Assembly (NCBI GenBank): GCA_050015275.1
Contig: JBEKBS010000005.1
Coordinates: forward strand, 124,001-188,000
Direction of reading: 5' to 3'
Origin: DATKJS01 sp050015275
Lineage (GTDB): Bacteria; Acidobacteriota; Aminicenantia; Aminicenantales; Saccharicenantaceae
Length of the DNA: 64,000 bases
Shown: one piece after another, positions 24,739 through 33,369 of the stretch
How positions within the stretch are numbered: the first letter of the stretch is position 1
Layout of the letters: each line of letters begins with the position of its first letter
Position numbers and translations under genes: made by a program
Notes under the pieces: model-generated
The model's input: the letters and a program-made list of their open reading frames with translations, nothing else
Told to the model about the DNA's origin: nothing
Databases searched by the model: none

Positions 24739-27399
24739 ATGAAGGACGAATTCCTCCCTTTTGATATAATGATCATGGCCATGAGAAAAACCGTCGCCTG
24801 CGGATTCCTCTTCTGGTTGTGGCTTCCGGCCCTGGTTTTCGGGGTCCGGCAGGCAGCCCCGCCCCCTCCCCAGACGCCCGAAGCCTTCTTCTCCCAGATC
24901 CAGGGCCTCCTCCAAAAAAAAGATTTTCCTTCCTACCTAGCCGTTGTCGCGCCGGACCTGCGGGCGGGCGAGGAGGAGCGGCTGAAGATCCTCTTCGGGA
25001 ACCTCAAGATGGAGTCCGTCAGACTGAAAATGGCCGGCCAAAGCACAGGGGACGATGCCGTGACGCGCCTCTTCTGCCAGGCCTATTTCCAGAACGCCAC
25101 CTCCGTGATCATCGAAACCTGGCAGCTCTCCGTGGCCAGCCGGGACGGACGGTGGTCGGTCGTCGGAAAGGATATCAAGGGGACGATCAGCACGCTCTAC
25201 AAGATCAAGATCCCCTCGGACCGGGCCGAGCACGTCCGCTCCGTCGAAATCAGCCACTACGACATCCGCCTGGCCTTTGCCGATGCCGCGGTTTTTTATG
25301 ATAATATCCCCGGCCTCGAAACGGCCTTTCTGATCATGGGGAAAGGGACCGTCCGCTTTTCCCCGTCCGACCCGATCGAACAGCACCAGCTGGAACTCCT
25401 CTACAAAAAGCGGTTCCTGGAGGACGACATCGATTACGTCTTCGTCCGGTGCGCCGACGCATTCGCCTCCTCCAATATCCGGATCGTCCGGGGCGAGGGA
25501 CTGCCGGCCGTATCCCGGGTCGAAAAGGACCGGGCCGCCGGTCTTTTTTCCCGGAACTATCCCCGTTCTTTCACGATCGAGAGCTCCTTCGGCAGGGAGC
25601 TGCTGTCCTTCCTGCCCCAGGGAGAAGAAGCCGTCTTCGATTTCAAGGCCCGGCGGGCCGGCGAGCTGAGCTATATCTATTACCCGTTTTCGGACGAAGA
25701 GGTGAACCTGTACGACCGCTCCAAGGAACGGATCATCAGCCTCTACAGCCCGCGTCAGGACAATGGACTGCAGGCCAAACGGCTCCATATCAGCTTCGCG
25801 GAAAAGTACGACATCGACCAGTACCAGGTCGACCTGAGCTACTCTCCGTCAGGATCCTATCTGTCGGCCAAGGCCCGGATCCTGGTCGTCCCCAGGACCG
25901 ATAACCTGGATTCCCTCAAGTTCCGGTTCAACCCGGACTTCGAGATCCTCAAGATCTGTGACCAGGAGAAGCGTGAGCTCTTCTACACCCAGGACAAGCT
26001 CAGGAAATTTCTTTATGTCTATTTCATCGACGCCCCGGCGCTCGGGAGGCGGACCTGGATCGAGGTCTATTATCGGGGGCGGATGACCCCGCCCGCGCCC
26101 GCGACGGACGTCGTCTTCCAGGCCGTTCCGAGGACCAAGCTGCTCTTCCGGCCCCGTTTCGAAACCTTCCTTTTCTCCCAGGCGGGGTTCTGGTATCCCG
26201 CGCCTCCTGAGGAGTCTTATTTCCGGGCCCGGCTGAAGCTCGTCGTTCCGCCCGAATACAAGTGTGTGGCCAACGGCGAGATGGTCGAGCGGGGCGCCTG
26301 GAGCGAGATGGGGGATGTCGTCGAGATCGAGAAAGCGGGAAGCTCCGTGTATACGTTTGAGACGAAATCGCCCGTCAAATACATGTCCTTCATCGTCGGG
26401 AAGTTCGACCGGCGCAAGGAGGGGACGGATCCGGTCCCGATCGAGACCCTCGTCTCCACGGAGATCGTGGACAGCGACCCGGCCATCTTCGACCACGCCA
26501 AGGACATCCTGGACCACTACATCCGGTCCTTCGGTCCCTTCCCGTACGAGAAGCTGAGCATCGTCACGAGGCTTTTCCCCGTGGCCGGCGGCCACAGCCC
26601 GGCGTCTTTCGTCGTCCTGAACCAGATCCCCTGGATCGGGGACAATCCTTACCCGCTCACCTCGAACAACGCGGTCAACCTTTCGAACTGGGACGAGTAT
26701 TTCCTGGCCCACGAGATCGCCCACCAGTGGTGGGGGCAGGGCCTCTCCTTCGCCACGTACAGGGACCAGTGGCTGAGCGAGGGCCTGGCCCAATTCGCGG
26801 CGGCCTCCTATCTCCGGGCAAAGTACGGCGAGTCGGCCTACGGCGCCATCCTCAAGAAGTTCTCCCAATGGACCGAGAAGAAGTCCGCCATGGGCCCCAT
26901 CTCCCTCGGGTCCCGGCTGAGCTTCTTCGATTTCGACGCTTACCAGGCCATCATCTATGACAAGGCGGCCCTGGCCCTGTTCATGCTCGAGGACCTTCTC
27001 GGCGGCGAGGTCTTTTTCACAGGCCTGAAGGAGTTTTACGCGAAGTTCAAGTTCAGGGCGGCCAGCACCGAGAATTTCATCGCGACCATGGAGCGTGTTT
27101 CGGGCCGGGACCTGGCGGACTTCTTCGAGGGCTGGTTCCGGTCCTACGAGCTGCCGGACGTCCAAACGTCCTGGTCCGAGGAAAACGTCGGCGGCAGCAG
27201 CCGGCTGAGGATCCGGGTGAACCAGGTCAAGGGCCGCTTCGTCTTTCCTCTCTGGATCGAATGGACGACCGGCGGTGAGACCCATAGAGAGATGGCGGTC
27301 ATCGGCCAGCCCAGCCAGGAGGTCGTCCTGCCGGTCGCGGGAAAGGTCGACAGGGTCCGGATCAATCCCCGGCGGGCCGTTCCGGGCAAGTTCTCTTAG
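24739..27399 (+). CDS. M1 family metallopeptidase, secreted
   Basis: An 886-residue zinc aminopeptidase-like protein. The site HEIAHQWW gives His658, Glu659 and His662, and LSEGLAQF gives Glu681, 19 residues on, as in M1 enzymes. The N-terminal 450 residues form beta-rich domains. The exopeptidase motif GAMEN is not seen; the corresponding region reads GGHSPASFVVLNQ, so substrate anchoring must differ. A hydrophobic export signal (RKTVACGFLFWLWLPALVFG) begins at the second ATG in frame, so 24781 is an alternative start; AGGAG upstream favours 24739. It stands alone behind a candidate sigma-54 promoter and converges on the NtrC-type regulator gene. Confidence 0.88.
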   Translation: MKDEFLPFDIMIMAMRKTVACGFLFWLWLPALVFGVRQAAPPPPQTPEAFFSQIQGLLQKKDFPSYLAVVAPDLRAGEEERLKILFGNLKMESVRLKMAGQSTGDDAVTRLFCQAYFQNATSVIIETWQLSVASRDGRWSVVGKDIKGTISTLYKIKIPSDRAEHVRSVEISHYDIRLAFADAAVFYDNIPGLETAFLIMGKGTVRFSPSDPIEQHQLELLYKKRFLEDDIDYVFVRCADAFASSNIRIVRGEGLPAVSRVEKDRAAGLFSRNYPRSFTIESSFGRELLSFLPQGEEAVFDFKARRAGELSYIYYPFSDEEVNLYDRSKERIISLYSPRQDNGLQAKRLHISFAEKYDIDQYQVDLSYSPSGSYLSAKARILVVPRTDNLDSLKFRFNPDFEILKICDQEKRELFYTQDKLRKFLYVYFIDAPALGRRTWIEVYYRGRMTPPAPATDVVFQAVPRTKLLFRPRFETFLFSQAGFWYPAPPEESYFRARLKLVVPPEYKCVANGEMVERGAWSEMGDVVEIEKAGSSVYTFETKSPVKYMSFIVGKFDRRKEGTDPVPIETLVSTEIVDSDPAIFDHAKDILDHYIRSFGPFPYEKLSIVTRLFPVAGGHSPASFVVLNQIPWIGDNPYPLTSNNAVNLSNWDEYFLAHEIAHQWWGQGLSFATYRDQWLSEGLAQFAAASYLRAKYGESAYGAILKKFSQWTEKKSAMGPISLGSRLSFFDFDAYQAIIYDKAALALFMLEDLLGGEVFFTGLKEFYAKFKFRAASTENFIATMERVSGRDLADFFEGWFRSYELPDVQTSWSEENVGGSSRLRIRVNQVKGRFVFPLWIEWTTGGETHREMAVIGQPSQEVVLPVAGKVDRVRINPRRAVPGKFS

Positions 27400-27437
27400 A
27401 GCCCTTTCGCCGCCGGGCGGCGCGCCCCGGCTTCCGC

Positions 27438-28829
27438 TCAGGCCCCAACGTCCTCCGTGTCGATCTCGAGCCGCTTGATCATCTCGTTCAGGGTCGTCGG
27501 CTTGACCCCGAGCAGCTTCGCGGCCTGTTTCTGGACACCCTTGGTCTTCTTGAGGGCCGTCAGGATGACCTTCTTCTGGAAGCCCTGGGTCCTTTCCCGC
27601 AAGTCCAGGGACTCCCCGGGCGAGATCGGCCAGGTTTCGGTCAGGGCTTCCTTCGTCAGGAAGAAGGGGGGGAGGGACTCCCGGGTGATGATCTTGGACC
27701 GGGAGAAAACCACGGCCCGCTCGATGAGGTTCTCGAGCTCGCGGACGTTTCCGGGCCAGTCGTAGGCGTCGAGGATCTCGAAGACGTCCTCGCTGGCGCC
27801 CTCGACCTCCTTGCGGTTCTCCCGGGCGTAAAGATCGATGAAGTGCCTGACGAGAAGGGGGATGTCCTCCTTCCGGCGCCTGAGCGGCGGCAGCTCGATC
27901 TTGATGACGTTCAGGCGGTAGAAGAGGTCCTTCCGGAACGTCTTCTGGGCGATCATCTCTTCGATGTCCGTGTTGGTGGCGGCGATGATCCGGACGTCGA
28001 CCTTGATCGTCTCGGTCCCGCCGAGCCTCATGAACTCCCTCTCCTGCATGACCCGCAGGAGCTTGGCCTGCGTTTCGAGGTTGATGGACGAGACCTCGTC
28101 GAAGAATATCGTCCCCCTGTCGGCCGTCTCGAAGAGCCCTTTCTTCAGGGCCACTGCCCCCGTGAAGGCCCCCTTGACGTGGCCGAACAGGTGGCTTTCG
28201 AGGAGGTCGGGCGGGAGCGAACCGCTGTTGACGATGACGAAGGGCTCGCCCTCGCGGTTGGAGTTCAGGTGGATGGCGCGGGCGACGAGCTCTTTTCCCG
28301 TGCCGCTTTCTCCCTGAAGGAGGATGGTGCTCCTGGTCGGCGCGGCCGCCTTGACGAGCTCGAAGACGGCCTGCATGGCGGGGCCTTTGCCGATGATGTT
28401 CGAGAAGCTGAACCTCTGGCGAAGCTCATCCTTGAGCCGGAGGTTCTCCTCCTGGAGCCGCCTGCGCTCCACGGCCCTTTCGATCGTCATCAGCAGCTCG
28501 TCGTGCTTGAAAGGTTTCTGGACGTAGTCCAGGGCGCCGATCTTCATGGCCGAGATGGCGGACTCCACGGACCCATAGGCCGTGATGATGATGACGGCGG
28601 CCGCGGGGTCGATCTTCTTGATCCTCTGGAGGACCTCGATCCCGTCCATCCCGGGCATGAGGAGGTCCAGGAGGACGACGTCACAGGATTGGGACGCGAA
28701 TTTTCCCAGGCCCTCCTCCCCGGAGGAGGAGATCTCGACCTCGTAGCCCTCGGAGGTCAGGAGCTGGCCGAGGACGTCATGAATGACGGGCTCGTCGTCG
28801 ATGACGTGGATGATGCCTTTGCTGCTCAT
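27438..28829 (-). CDS. NtrC-family sigma-54 response regulator
   Basis: A 463-residue activator. The receiver has the acidic pair Asp11/Asp12 and phosphorylation site Asp55 (VVLLDLLMPGMDG). The AAA+ domain has Walker A GESGTGKE, the sigma-54 contact loop GAFTGA and arginine-rich end motifs, and the C-terminus is a Fis-type helix-turn-helix (KQAAKLLGVKPTTLNEMIKRL). It activates sigma-54 promoters when phosphorylated. Its ATG is three bases after the stop of the histidine kinase, its obvious partner. The M1 peptidase promoter nearby is a plausible target. Confidence 0.95.
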   Translation of the reverse strand: MSSKGIIHVIDDEPVIHDVLGQLLTSEGYEVEISSSGEEGLGKFASQSCDVVLLDLLMPGMDGIEVLQRIKKIDPAAAVIIITAYGSVESAISAMKIGALDYVQKPFKHDELLMTIERAVERRRLQEENLRLKDELRQRFSFSNIIGKGPAMQAVFELVKAAAPTRSTILLQGESGTGKELVARAIHLNSNREGEPFVIVNSGSLPPDLLESHLFGHVKGAFTGAVALKKGLFETADRGTIFFDEVSSINLETQAKLLRVMQEREFMRLGGTETIKVDVRIIAATNTDIEEMIAQKTFRKDLFYRLNVIKIELPPLRRRKEDIPLLVRHFIDLYARENRKEVEGASEDVFEILDAYDWPGNVRELENLIERAVVFSRSKIITRESLPPFFLTKEALTETWPISPGESLDLRERTQGFQKKVILTALKKTKGVQKQAAKLLGVKPTTLNEMIKRLEIDTEDVGA

Positions 28830-28832
28830 GGG

Positions 28833-31676
28833 TCATGTCCTGAATGGGAGAGTTTCCTGTCTTTGGCGGACGCTCGCCCCCGCAGGGAGGGTGATGATGA
28901 AAACGGAGCCCTTCCCGACCTCGCTCTCCACCTCGATGTGGCCTTCGTGCTCCTTGATGATGGCGTAGCTGATCGAGAGCCCCAAGCCCGTCCCCTTGCC
29001 GATCCCCTTGGTCGTGAAGAAGGGGTCGAAGATATGGGGCAGATGCTCGGGCTTGATCCCCGTCCCGGTGTCCGAGATCCGGACGACTGCCTGGTCGCCG
29101 GCTCCTGTCAGCCGGATGCCGAGAGTCCCGCCCTGAGGCATGGCGTCGAGGGCGTTGAGGATGATGTTGATGAAGACCTGTTGCAACCGTTCGCCCCGGG
29201 CCTGGATGGGGGGGACCGGGTGGAGGTCGAGCTCGAGACGGATGTTCATGTTCTTGAGCTTGTAGTCGATGAGGGACAGGATCTCCTCGAGGCTCTCCTT
29301 GATATTGACCCGGTGGAAGGAGGTGTCCGAGGGGTTCCGGGCGAAGGTCAGGAGGTTCTTGATGATCCGGGCGACCCGGTCCGTCTGGGCTTCGACCTTT
29401 TCGAGGAGTTGGGCGTAGTGGGTGTCGGTCAGCTTCTTCTGCAGCATCTGGATGTAGCTCGAGATGCCGGTGAGGGGGGTGTTGATCTCGTGGGCGACGC
29501 CGGCCGAGAGGAGCCCGATCGAGGCGAGCTTCTCCGAGGTCATGAGCCGCTGCTGGAGGCTGATCTTCTCCGTGATGTCCTCAAAGACGATGATGGTCCC
29601 GTAAGGCTGGAGAGCGTTGTCGAGGAGCGGGGTCCTGGCGATGTCGAAGATCTTTTTGCCTCCGCCGGGGATCTCCAGGGTGATCTCGCTCAGGAGCCGG
29701 AAATCCTGCTGGGTTTCCCGGGGGAAAAGGGCCGAGTACGTTTGGGGCCCCAACACCTCTTCGAGGTCTTTCCGGAGGGCCGCCTCTTTCCTCAATCCCA
29801 TCAGGTCCTCCAGGACCCGGTTCCAGCCGATGATGAGCCCTCCCTCGTCGATGACGGCGACCCCCACGGTCAGGCTTTCGATGATGTTCTCGCTGTAGTC
29901 CTTGAGACGCTGCATTTCCAGGGCCCGGACGATCTCCCGGCTATAAAGGTCGGCGTTCTCGAGGGCTAGGGCCGCCGACCCCGAGATGGTCGTCATCAGC
30001 TCCCAGTCCTCGCTCGTGAGGAACGAGCCGTCGGCCTTTTTCCCCATGATGAGGCAGCCGATGACCTTGGACTCGACCTTGAGGGGGAGGAAATGGAAAA
30101 ATCCCAGACGGGCGAACTTGTCCAGAGACGGCTGAAGGACGCTCGAACCCCTCGGCGGGAAAGCGGAGAGATGGTCCCTGTCCGTCATCTGGGCGAGCAT
30201 CGGATCGTCGAAGGAGATTAAAACCGGAAGAGGGGACTCCTCGCCCCGCGAGCTCAGGACCTTGAAGGACGTCCGGTCGCCCTCGTCGGCCAGGAGCAGC
30301 GCGACGGTCTTCAGGGACAGGGCGTTGGCGATGGCCTCGAGGAGCGACTGGGAGAGCTTCTGGAGGTTCCGCTCCCGGCTGAGCTCCCGGCTGATGAACA
30401 TCAGCGTTTTCCGGTATTCGTAGCTCTTCCTGTAAATGGCCCGGTCGAGGAGGGTCTGAAAGAGCTTCTTGAGCGGGGTGAAGAGCGTGGCCCCGAGGAT
30501 GATGGCGGTGACCACCATGACCGCGATCTTCAGGCGGTTTCCCGAGATGAGGGTCGTCTGGGAGATGATGATGAAATAGAGGGAGGCGATGACGAAAAAA
30601 GAGAAGATCAGGGTCGCCGCCTTCTTGAGGACGACCTCGATGTCAACGAGCTTGTAGCGGGAGATGGAGTAGGAAAACGTCAGGGGGATGAGGGCCTGGA
30701 GGAGGATCGTGAGCTCCGCGCCCGTGGACGGGATCCGGCCGATGATGAAGGGGATGACATAAAAAGCCATCGAGGGCAGGATCCCGAAGGCCAGGCCGCC
30801 GACGATGAGCCGGAGCTGTTTTTTGACGAGGATGTTCGGCGCCCGGAGGGTGCTGTGGGCCAGGATCCCAAGGGTGATGAGCGAGAAAAGAGCCAGGTGG
30901 ATGAGCTCCAGGCGCTCGAGGCCGTCCCGGAGCCTGAGGGCCGCGACCTCGCTCAAGGCCTTCGGCAGGGGCACGTGGAGCCGGACGCGGGCCAGAAAGA
31001 GGGCGGCTGCCGGCGCATAGATGAGGGAGAACGTGACGGTCTTGTCCTTGAGGAACCGCTTCCGCAGGGGAAAGATCATGAAGAAATGGAGGAGGAGGGG
31101 CGGGAACGCCAGGAAGGCGACCTTGTCGAGCCCGTAGAAAACGAGGTCGAGGGTATCCAGCTCCCCGGTCGGCGAAAAGATATTGAAGGCCGCGAACGAC
31201 AGGGCCAGGAGATAGAAGAAGATATAAGGCAGGGTCAGCTGCATCCTCGAATTGATGAAGATGACGAGACTGATCACCAGGGTCGTCAGCCCGACCAGGA
31301 CGAGGTAGAAATAGATGAGATCGGGGCCCTTTTTCTGAGGATAGAAATGCGGGTAGATCTGCTGGCCGGCGCGATTGATCTCGTACCGGACTTCCTGATC
31401 GGACGTGGAGGCGATATAGAGGTTCTTGGAGAGGTCGATCCTGGTCCGGATCGGGATCTTGTTGATCGCGGAAAGGATGTCCCCTTCCCGGATGCCCGCC
31501 CGGAGGGAGGCGTCGCTCGTGGGGTCCACCCTGACGGCCGTCAGGCCGTTCCGGGTCTGTTCCCAGACGACACCGTCGGTCACCTCTCTCCAGACGGCCT
31601 TCCGGTAGACATTGAGCCCGCCCAGGACGAAGATCACGAGGATGATGGCGAAAACCAGGACGGCCTGTTTTTTCAT
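28833..31676 (-). CDS. Multi-domain sensor histidine kinase with periplasmic PDZ and multi-TM sensor
   Basis: A 947-residue membrane kinase. An N-terminal helix (about 5-24) is followed by a PDZ-like domain (about 40-115: VDPTSDASLRAGIREGDILSAINK), then roughly eight membrane helices (about 122-400), a GAF domain (about 425-590), a PAS domain (about 610-715), HisKA with His729 (AGVAHEINTPL), and HATPase_c with NALDAMPQGG, DTGTGI and GTGLGLSISYAII. A PDZ domain on the sensing side suggests detection of a peptide or protein C-terminus. The response regulator follows after three bases. The ligand is unknown. Confidence 0.92.
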   Translation of the reverse strand: MKKQAVLVFAIILVIFVLGGLNVYRKAVWREVTDGVVWEQTRNGLTAVRVDPTSDASLRAGIREGDILSAINKIPIRTRIDLSKNLYIASTSDQEVRYEINRAGQQIYPHFYPQKKGPDLIYFYLVLVGLTTLVISLVIFINSRMQLTLPYIFFYLLALSFAAFNIFSPTGELDTLDLVFYGLDKVAFLAFPPLLLHFFMIFPLRKRFLKDKTVTFSLIYAPAAALFLARVRLHVPLPKALSEVAALRLRDGLERLELIHLALFSLITLGILAHSTLRAPNILVKKQLRLIVGGLAFGILPSMAFYVIPFIIGRIPSTGAELTILLQALIPLTFSYSISRYKLVDIEVVLKKAATLIFSFFVIASLYFIIISQTTLISGNRLKIAVMVVTAIILGATLFTPLKKLFQTLLDRAIYRKSYEYRKTLMFISRELSRERNLQKLSQSLLEAIANALSLKTVALLLADEGDRTSFKVLSSRGEESPLPVLISFDDPMLAQMTDRDHLSAFPPRGSSVLQPSLDKFARLGFFHFLPLKVESKVIGCLIMGKKADGSFLTSEDWELMTTISGSAALALENADLYSREIVRALEMQRLKDYSENIIESLTVGVAVIDEGGLIIGWNRVLEDLMGLRKEAALRKDLEEVLGPQTYSALFPRETQQDFRLLSEITLEIPGGGKKIFDIARTPLLDNALQPYGTIIVFEDITEKISLQQRLMTSEKLASIGLLSAGVAHEINTPLTGISSYIQMLQKKLTDTHYAQLLEKVEAQTDRVARIIKNLLTFARNPSDTSFHRVNIKESLEEILSLIDYKLKNMNIRLELDLHPVPPIQARGERLQQVFINIILNALDAMPQGGTLGIRLTGAGDQAVVRISDTGTGIKPEHLPHIFDPFFTTKGIGKGTGLGLSISYAIIKEHEGHIEVESEVGKGSVFIITLPAGASVRQRQETLPFRT

Positions 31677-31746
31677 GGGCTCAATCCCAAACGCCCCGCA
31701 TCATCGGCAATCCAAAAAATTGAATCCGCTTCATAAAAAAAATATC

Positions 31747-32022
31747 CTAGTCCAGGACGTGCCGAGAGCCGGCCCGGATGGCCCATCTGACGGCTCCCTG
31801 GCCGAGGAGGTTCTTGACGGTCGGATCCTCTTTTAGCCCCAGCGGCTGGGTGCTCCTCGAGAGGAACCCGCTCATATAATCGTACTTTGGCTTCTGGGTT
31901 TCCTGAGGGGCGGCCTGCTGGCTGGAGGAGGCCCAGAGCGGCCGGGCAAGCCCGGGCTTCAAGACAGCCTGGATGGCGGCTAGAGCAAGGACGCCAGAGA
32001 CGAGAACGAAAGCTTTTTTCAC
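31747..32022 (-). CDS. Small secreted protein, unknown
   Basis: A 91-residue protein with a signal peptide (MKKAFVLVSGVLALAAIQA) and a soluble C-terminal part containing KPKYDYMSGFLSRSTQPLGL. No family is recognised. GTG at 32022 is chosen: a strong promoter (-35 at 32058-32053, -10 at 32035-32030) puts the transcription start at the codon itself, so the mRNA is probably leaderless. A TTG further upstream is part of the -35 box and cannot be the start. It lies 70 bases before the histidine kinase on the same strand and may be cotranscribed; a role in its sensing is possible but unsupported. Confidence 0.6.
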   Translation of the reverse strand: MKKAFVLVSGVLALAAIQAVLKPGLARPLWASSSQQAAPQETQKPKYDYMSGFLSRSTQPLGLKEDPTVKNLLGQGAVRWAIRAGSRHVLD

Positions 32023-32029
32023 TTCATAA

Positions 32030-32058
32030 AAAATAGAACTTTCTTTCCCCTTTGTCAA
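32030..32058 (-). promoter_or_regulatory. Promoter of the small secreted protein (leaderless type)
   Basis: Minus-strand TTGACA (32058-32053) and TATTTT (32035-32030), spacer 17. Seven bases on, the predicted start is 32023, one base before the GTG at 32022. It is back to back with the pilus promoter, the two -35 boxes being 16 bases apart. Confidence 0.65.
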
Positions 32059-32074
32059 TCAGGAGGGCCCCCGT

Positions 32075-32104
32075 TTGACAAAATCATTGGGGCTGGAATA
32101 GATT
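32075..32104 (+). promoter_or_regulatory. Promoter of the pilus assembly operon
   Basis: TTGACA (32075-32080) and TAGATT (32099-32104), spacer 18. The predicted start is near 32111, giving a leader of about 29 bases with AGAGGCG before the ATG at 32140. No sigma-54 element is seen here, unlike many pilin promoters. Confidence 0.6.
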
Positions 32105-32139
32105 AGAGACAAAATTTGTTATCAGAGGCGTTTCTCAAG

Positions 32140-33348
32140 ATGCCCTATTTTTCGTGCCGGGTCGCCGCCGAGGATGGAAGGATCGTCACCCGGGACCTCC
32201 TGGCCTCTTCGGCGGAAGAATGCCGGAGATCCCTCCAGGCGGACGGTTCCCTCGTCCTATCCGTCCGGCGTGACTGGAAGGCGTTCCAGGCCCAGGGCAT
32301 CCGCTTCGGCCGGAAGATCAAGGAGAGGGACTTCATCCTCTTCAACCAGGAGCTGGTGGCCTTGATCAAGTCCGGCTATCCGATCCTCCGAAGCCTGGAA
32401 GTGATATCAGGCCGGCTCAAGAACATCTACCTGAAGGAGCTCCTGACGAAGGTCGCCAACGACGTCAAGCTGGGAAAGGCCCTCTCGGAGGCGTTCCTCC
32501 CCTATGAGAAATCTTTCGGGACGGTCTATACGGCAAGCCTGATGGCCGGGGAAAGGAGCGGCAATCTGCCCGGGGCCATCAACCGTTACGTCCAATATGC
32601 CAAGGTCATTTCCCAGACGCGGTCCCGCATCCGGTCCGCCCTGGCCTACCCGACGCTCCTCATCATCTTCGGGTTCATCCTCTTCGGCATCCTGGTCAAC
32701 TTCATCCTGCCCCGCTTCGCGAGCTTCTACCAGGATTTCCAGGCCCAACTCCCCGGCATCACGCGCATCATCATGTCCATTTCCCTGGCCGTGAACGCCC
32801 ACTGGTACCTCTTCCCCGCCGTTCTGACGGCAGTCACCGTCTTGGTCCTGAACCGGAGACGAAGGCCGGATTTCCGGCTTCGCCTGGACAGGCTGAAGCT
32901 CCGGGTCCCCTACGGCAAGACGATCTGGCTCGAATCGAGCATCGCCATCTTCAGCCGGACGCTGGGGCTTCTCCTCGAGGCGGGCATCTCCCTCCTCCAG
33001 GCGATCGGCATCGCCATCCAGTCGGTCCCCAACGCCCATCTCTCGCGGACGATGGGGGATGTCCCCGATTCCATCAAGAACGGTGAAGGCCTGTCGGAAT
33101 CTCTAGCCAAGTCCGGGGCGCTTCCCCCCCTGGCCTTGGACATGATCCGGATCGGCGAGTCCTCGGCCAACCTCCAGGGCATGCTCGGCGACGTGGCCGA
33201 CTTTTACGACGACCGGATTCGTGTTAAAATCGATACGCTGGTGTCCTTGATCGAACCGGTCGTCATCATCTTCATGGGACTCGTGGTCGCAGGGATGCTC
33301 CTGGCCATCTACTTGCCCATCTTCAACGTGATCAGGATCACGCGATGA
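32140..33348 (+). CDS. pilC: Type IV pilus/type II secretion inner-membrane protein
   Basis: A 402-residue PilC/GspF protein with the two repeated T2SSF domains (about 60-185 and 265-390) and three membrane helices. SGYPILRSLEVISG and EAGISLLQAIGIA are the two copies of the domain signature. It forms the inner-membrane platform that couples the ATPase to pilin extraction. The ATG at 32140 is preferred (AGAGGCG upstream). It is first in a seven-gene pilus operon; the pilC-pilB order differs from the usual pilB-pilT-pilC. Confidence 0.93.
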   Translation: MPYFSCRVAAEDGRIVTRDLLASSAEECRRSLQADGSLVLSVRRDWKAFQAQGIRFGRKIKERDFILFNQELVALIKSGYPILRSLEVISGRLKNIYLKELLTKVANDVKLGKALSEAFLPYEKSFGTVYTASLMAGERSGNLPGAINRYVQYAKVISQTRSRIRSALAYPTLLIIFGFILFGILVNFILPRFASFYQDFQAQLPGITRIIMSISLAVNAHWYLFPAVLTAVTVLVLNRRRRPDFRLRLDRLKLRVPYGKTIWLESSIAIFSRTLGLLLEAGISLLQAIGIAIQSVPNAHLSRTMGDVPDSIKNGEGLSESLAKSGALPPLALDMIRIGESSANLQGMLGDVADFYDDRIRVKIDTLVSLIEPVVIIFMGLVVAGMLLAIYLPIFNVIRITR

Positions 33349-33369
33349 AAGGCCCGCGGGAGAAGCGGT

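Noticed and set aside
32023..32058. TTG start at 32058 for the small secreted protein
   Set aside because: It is the -35 box of the promoter; the -10 box and GTG at 32022 fit a leaderless start.
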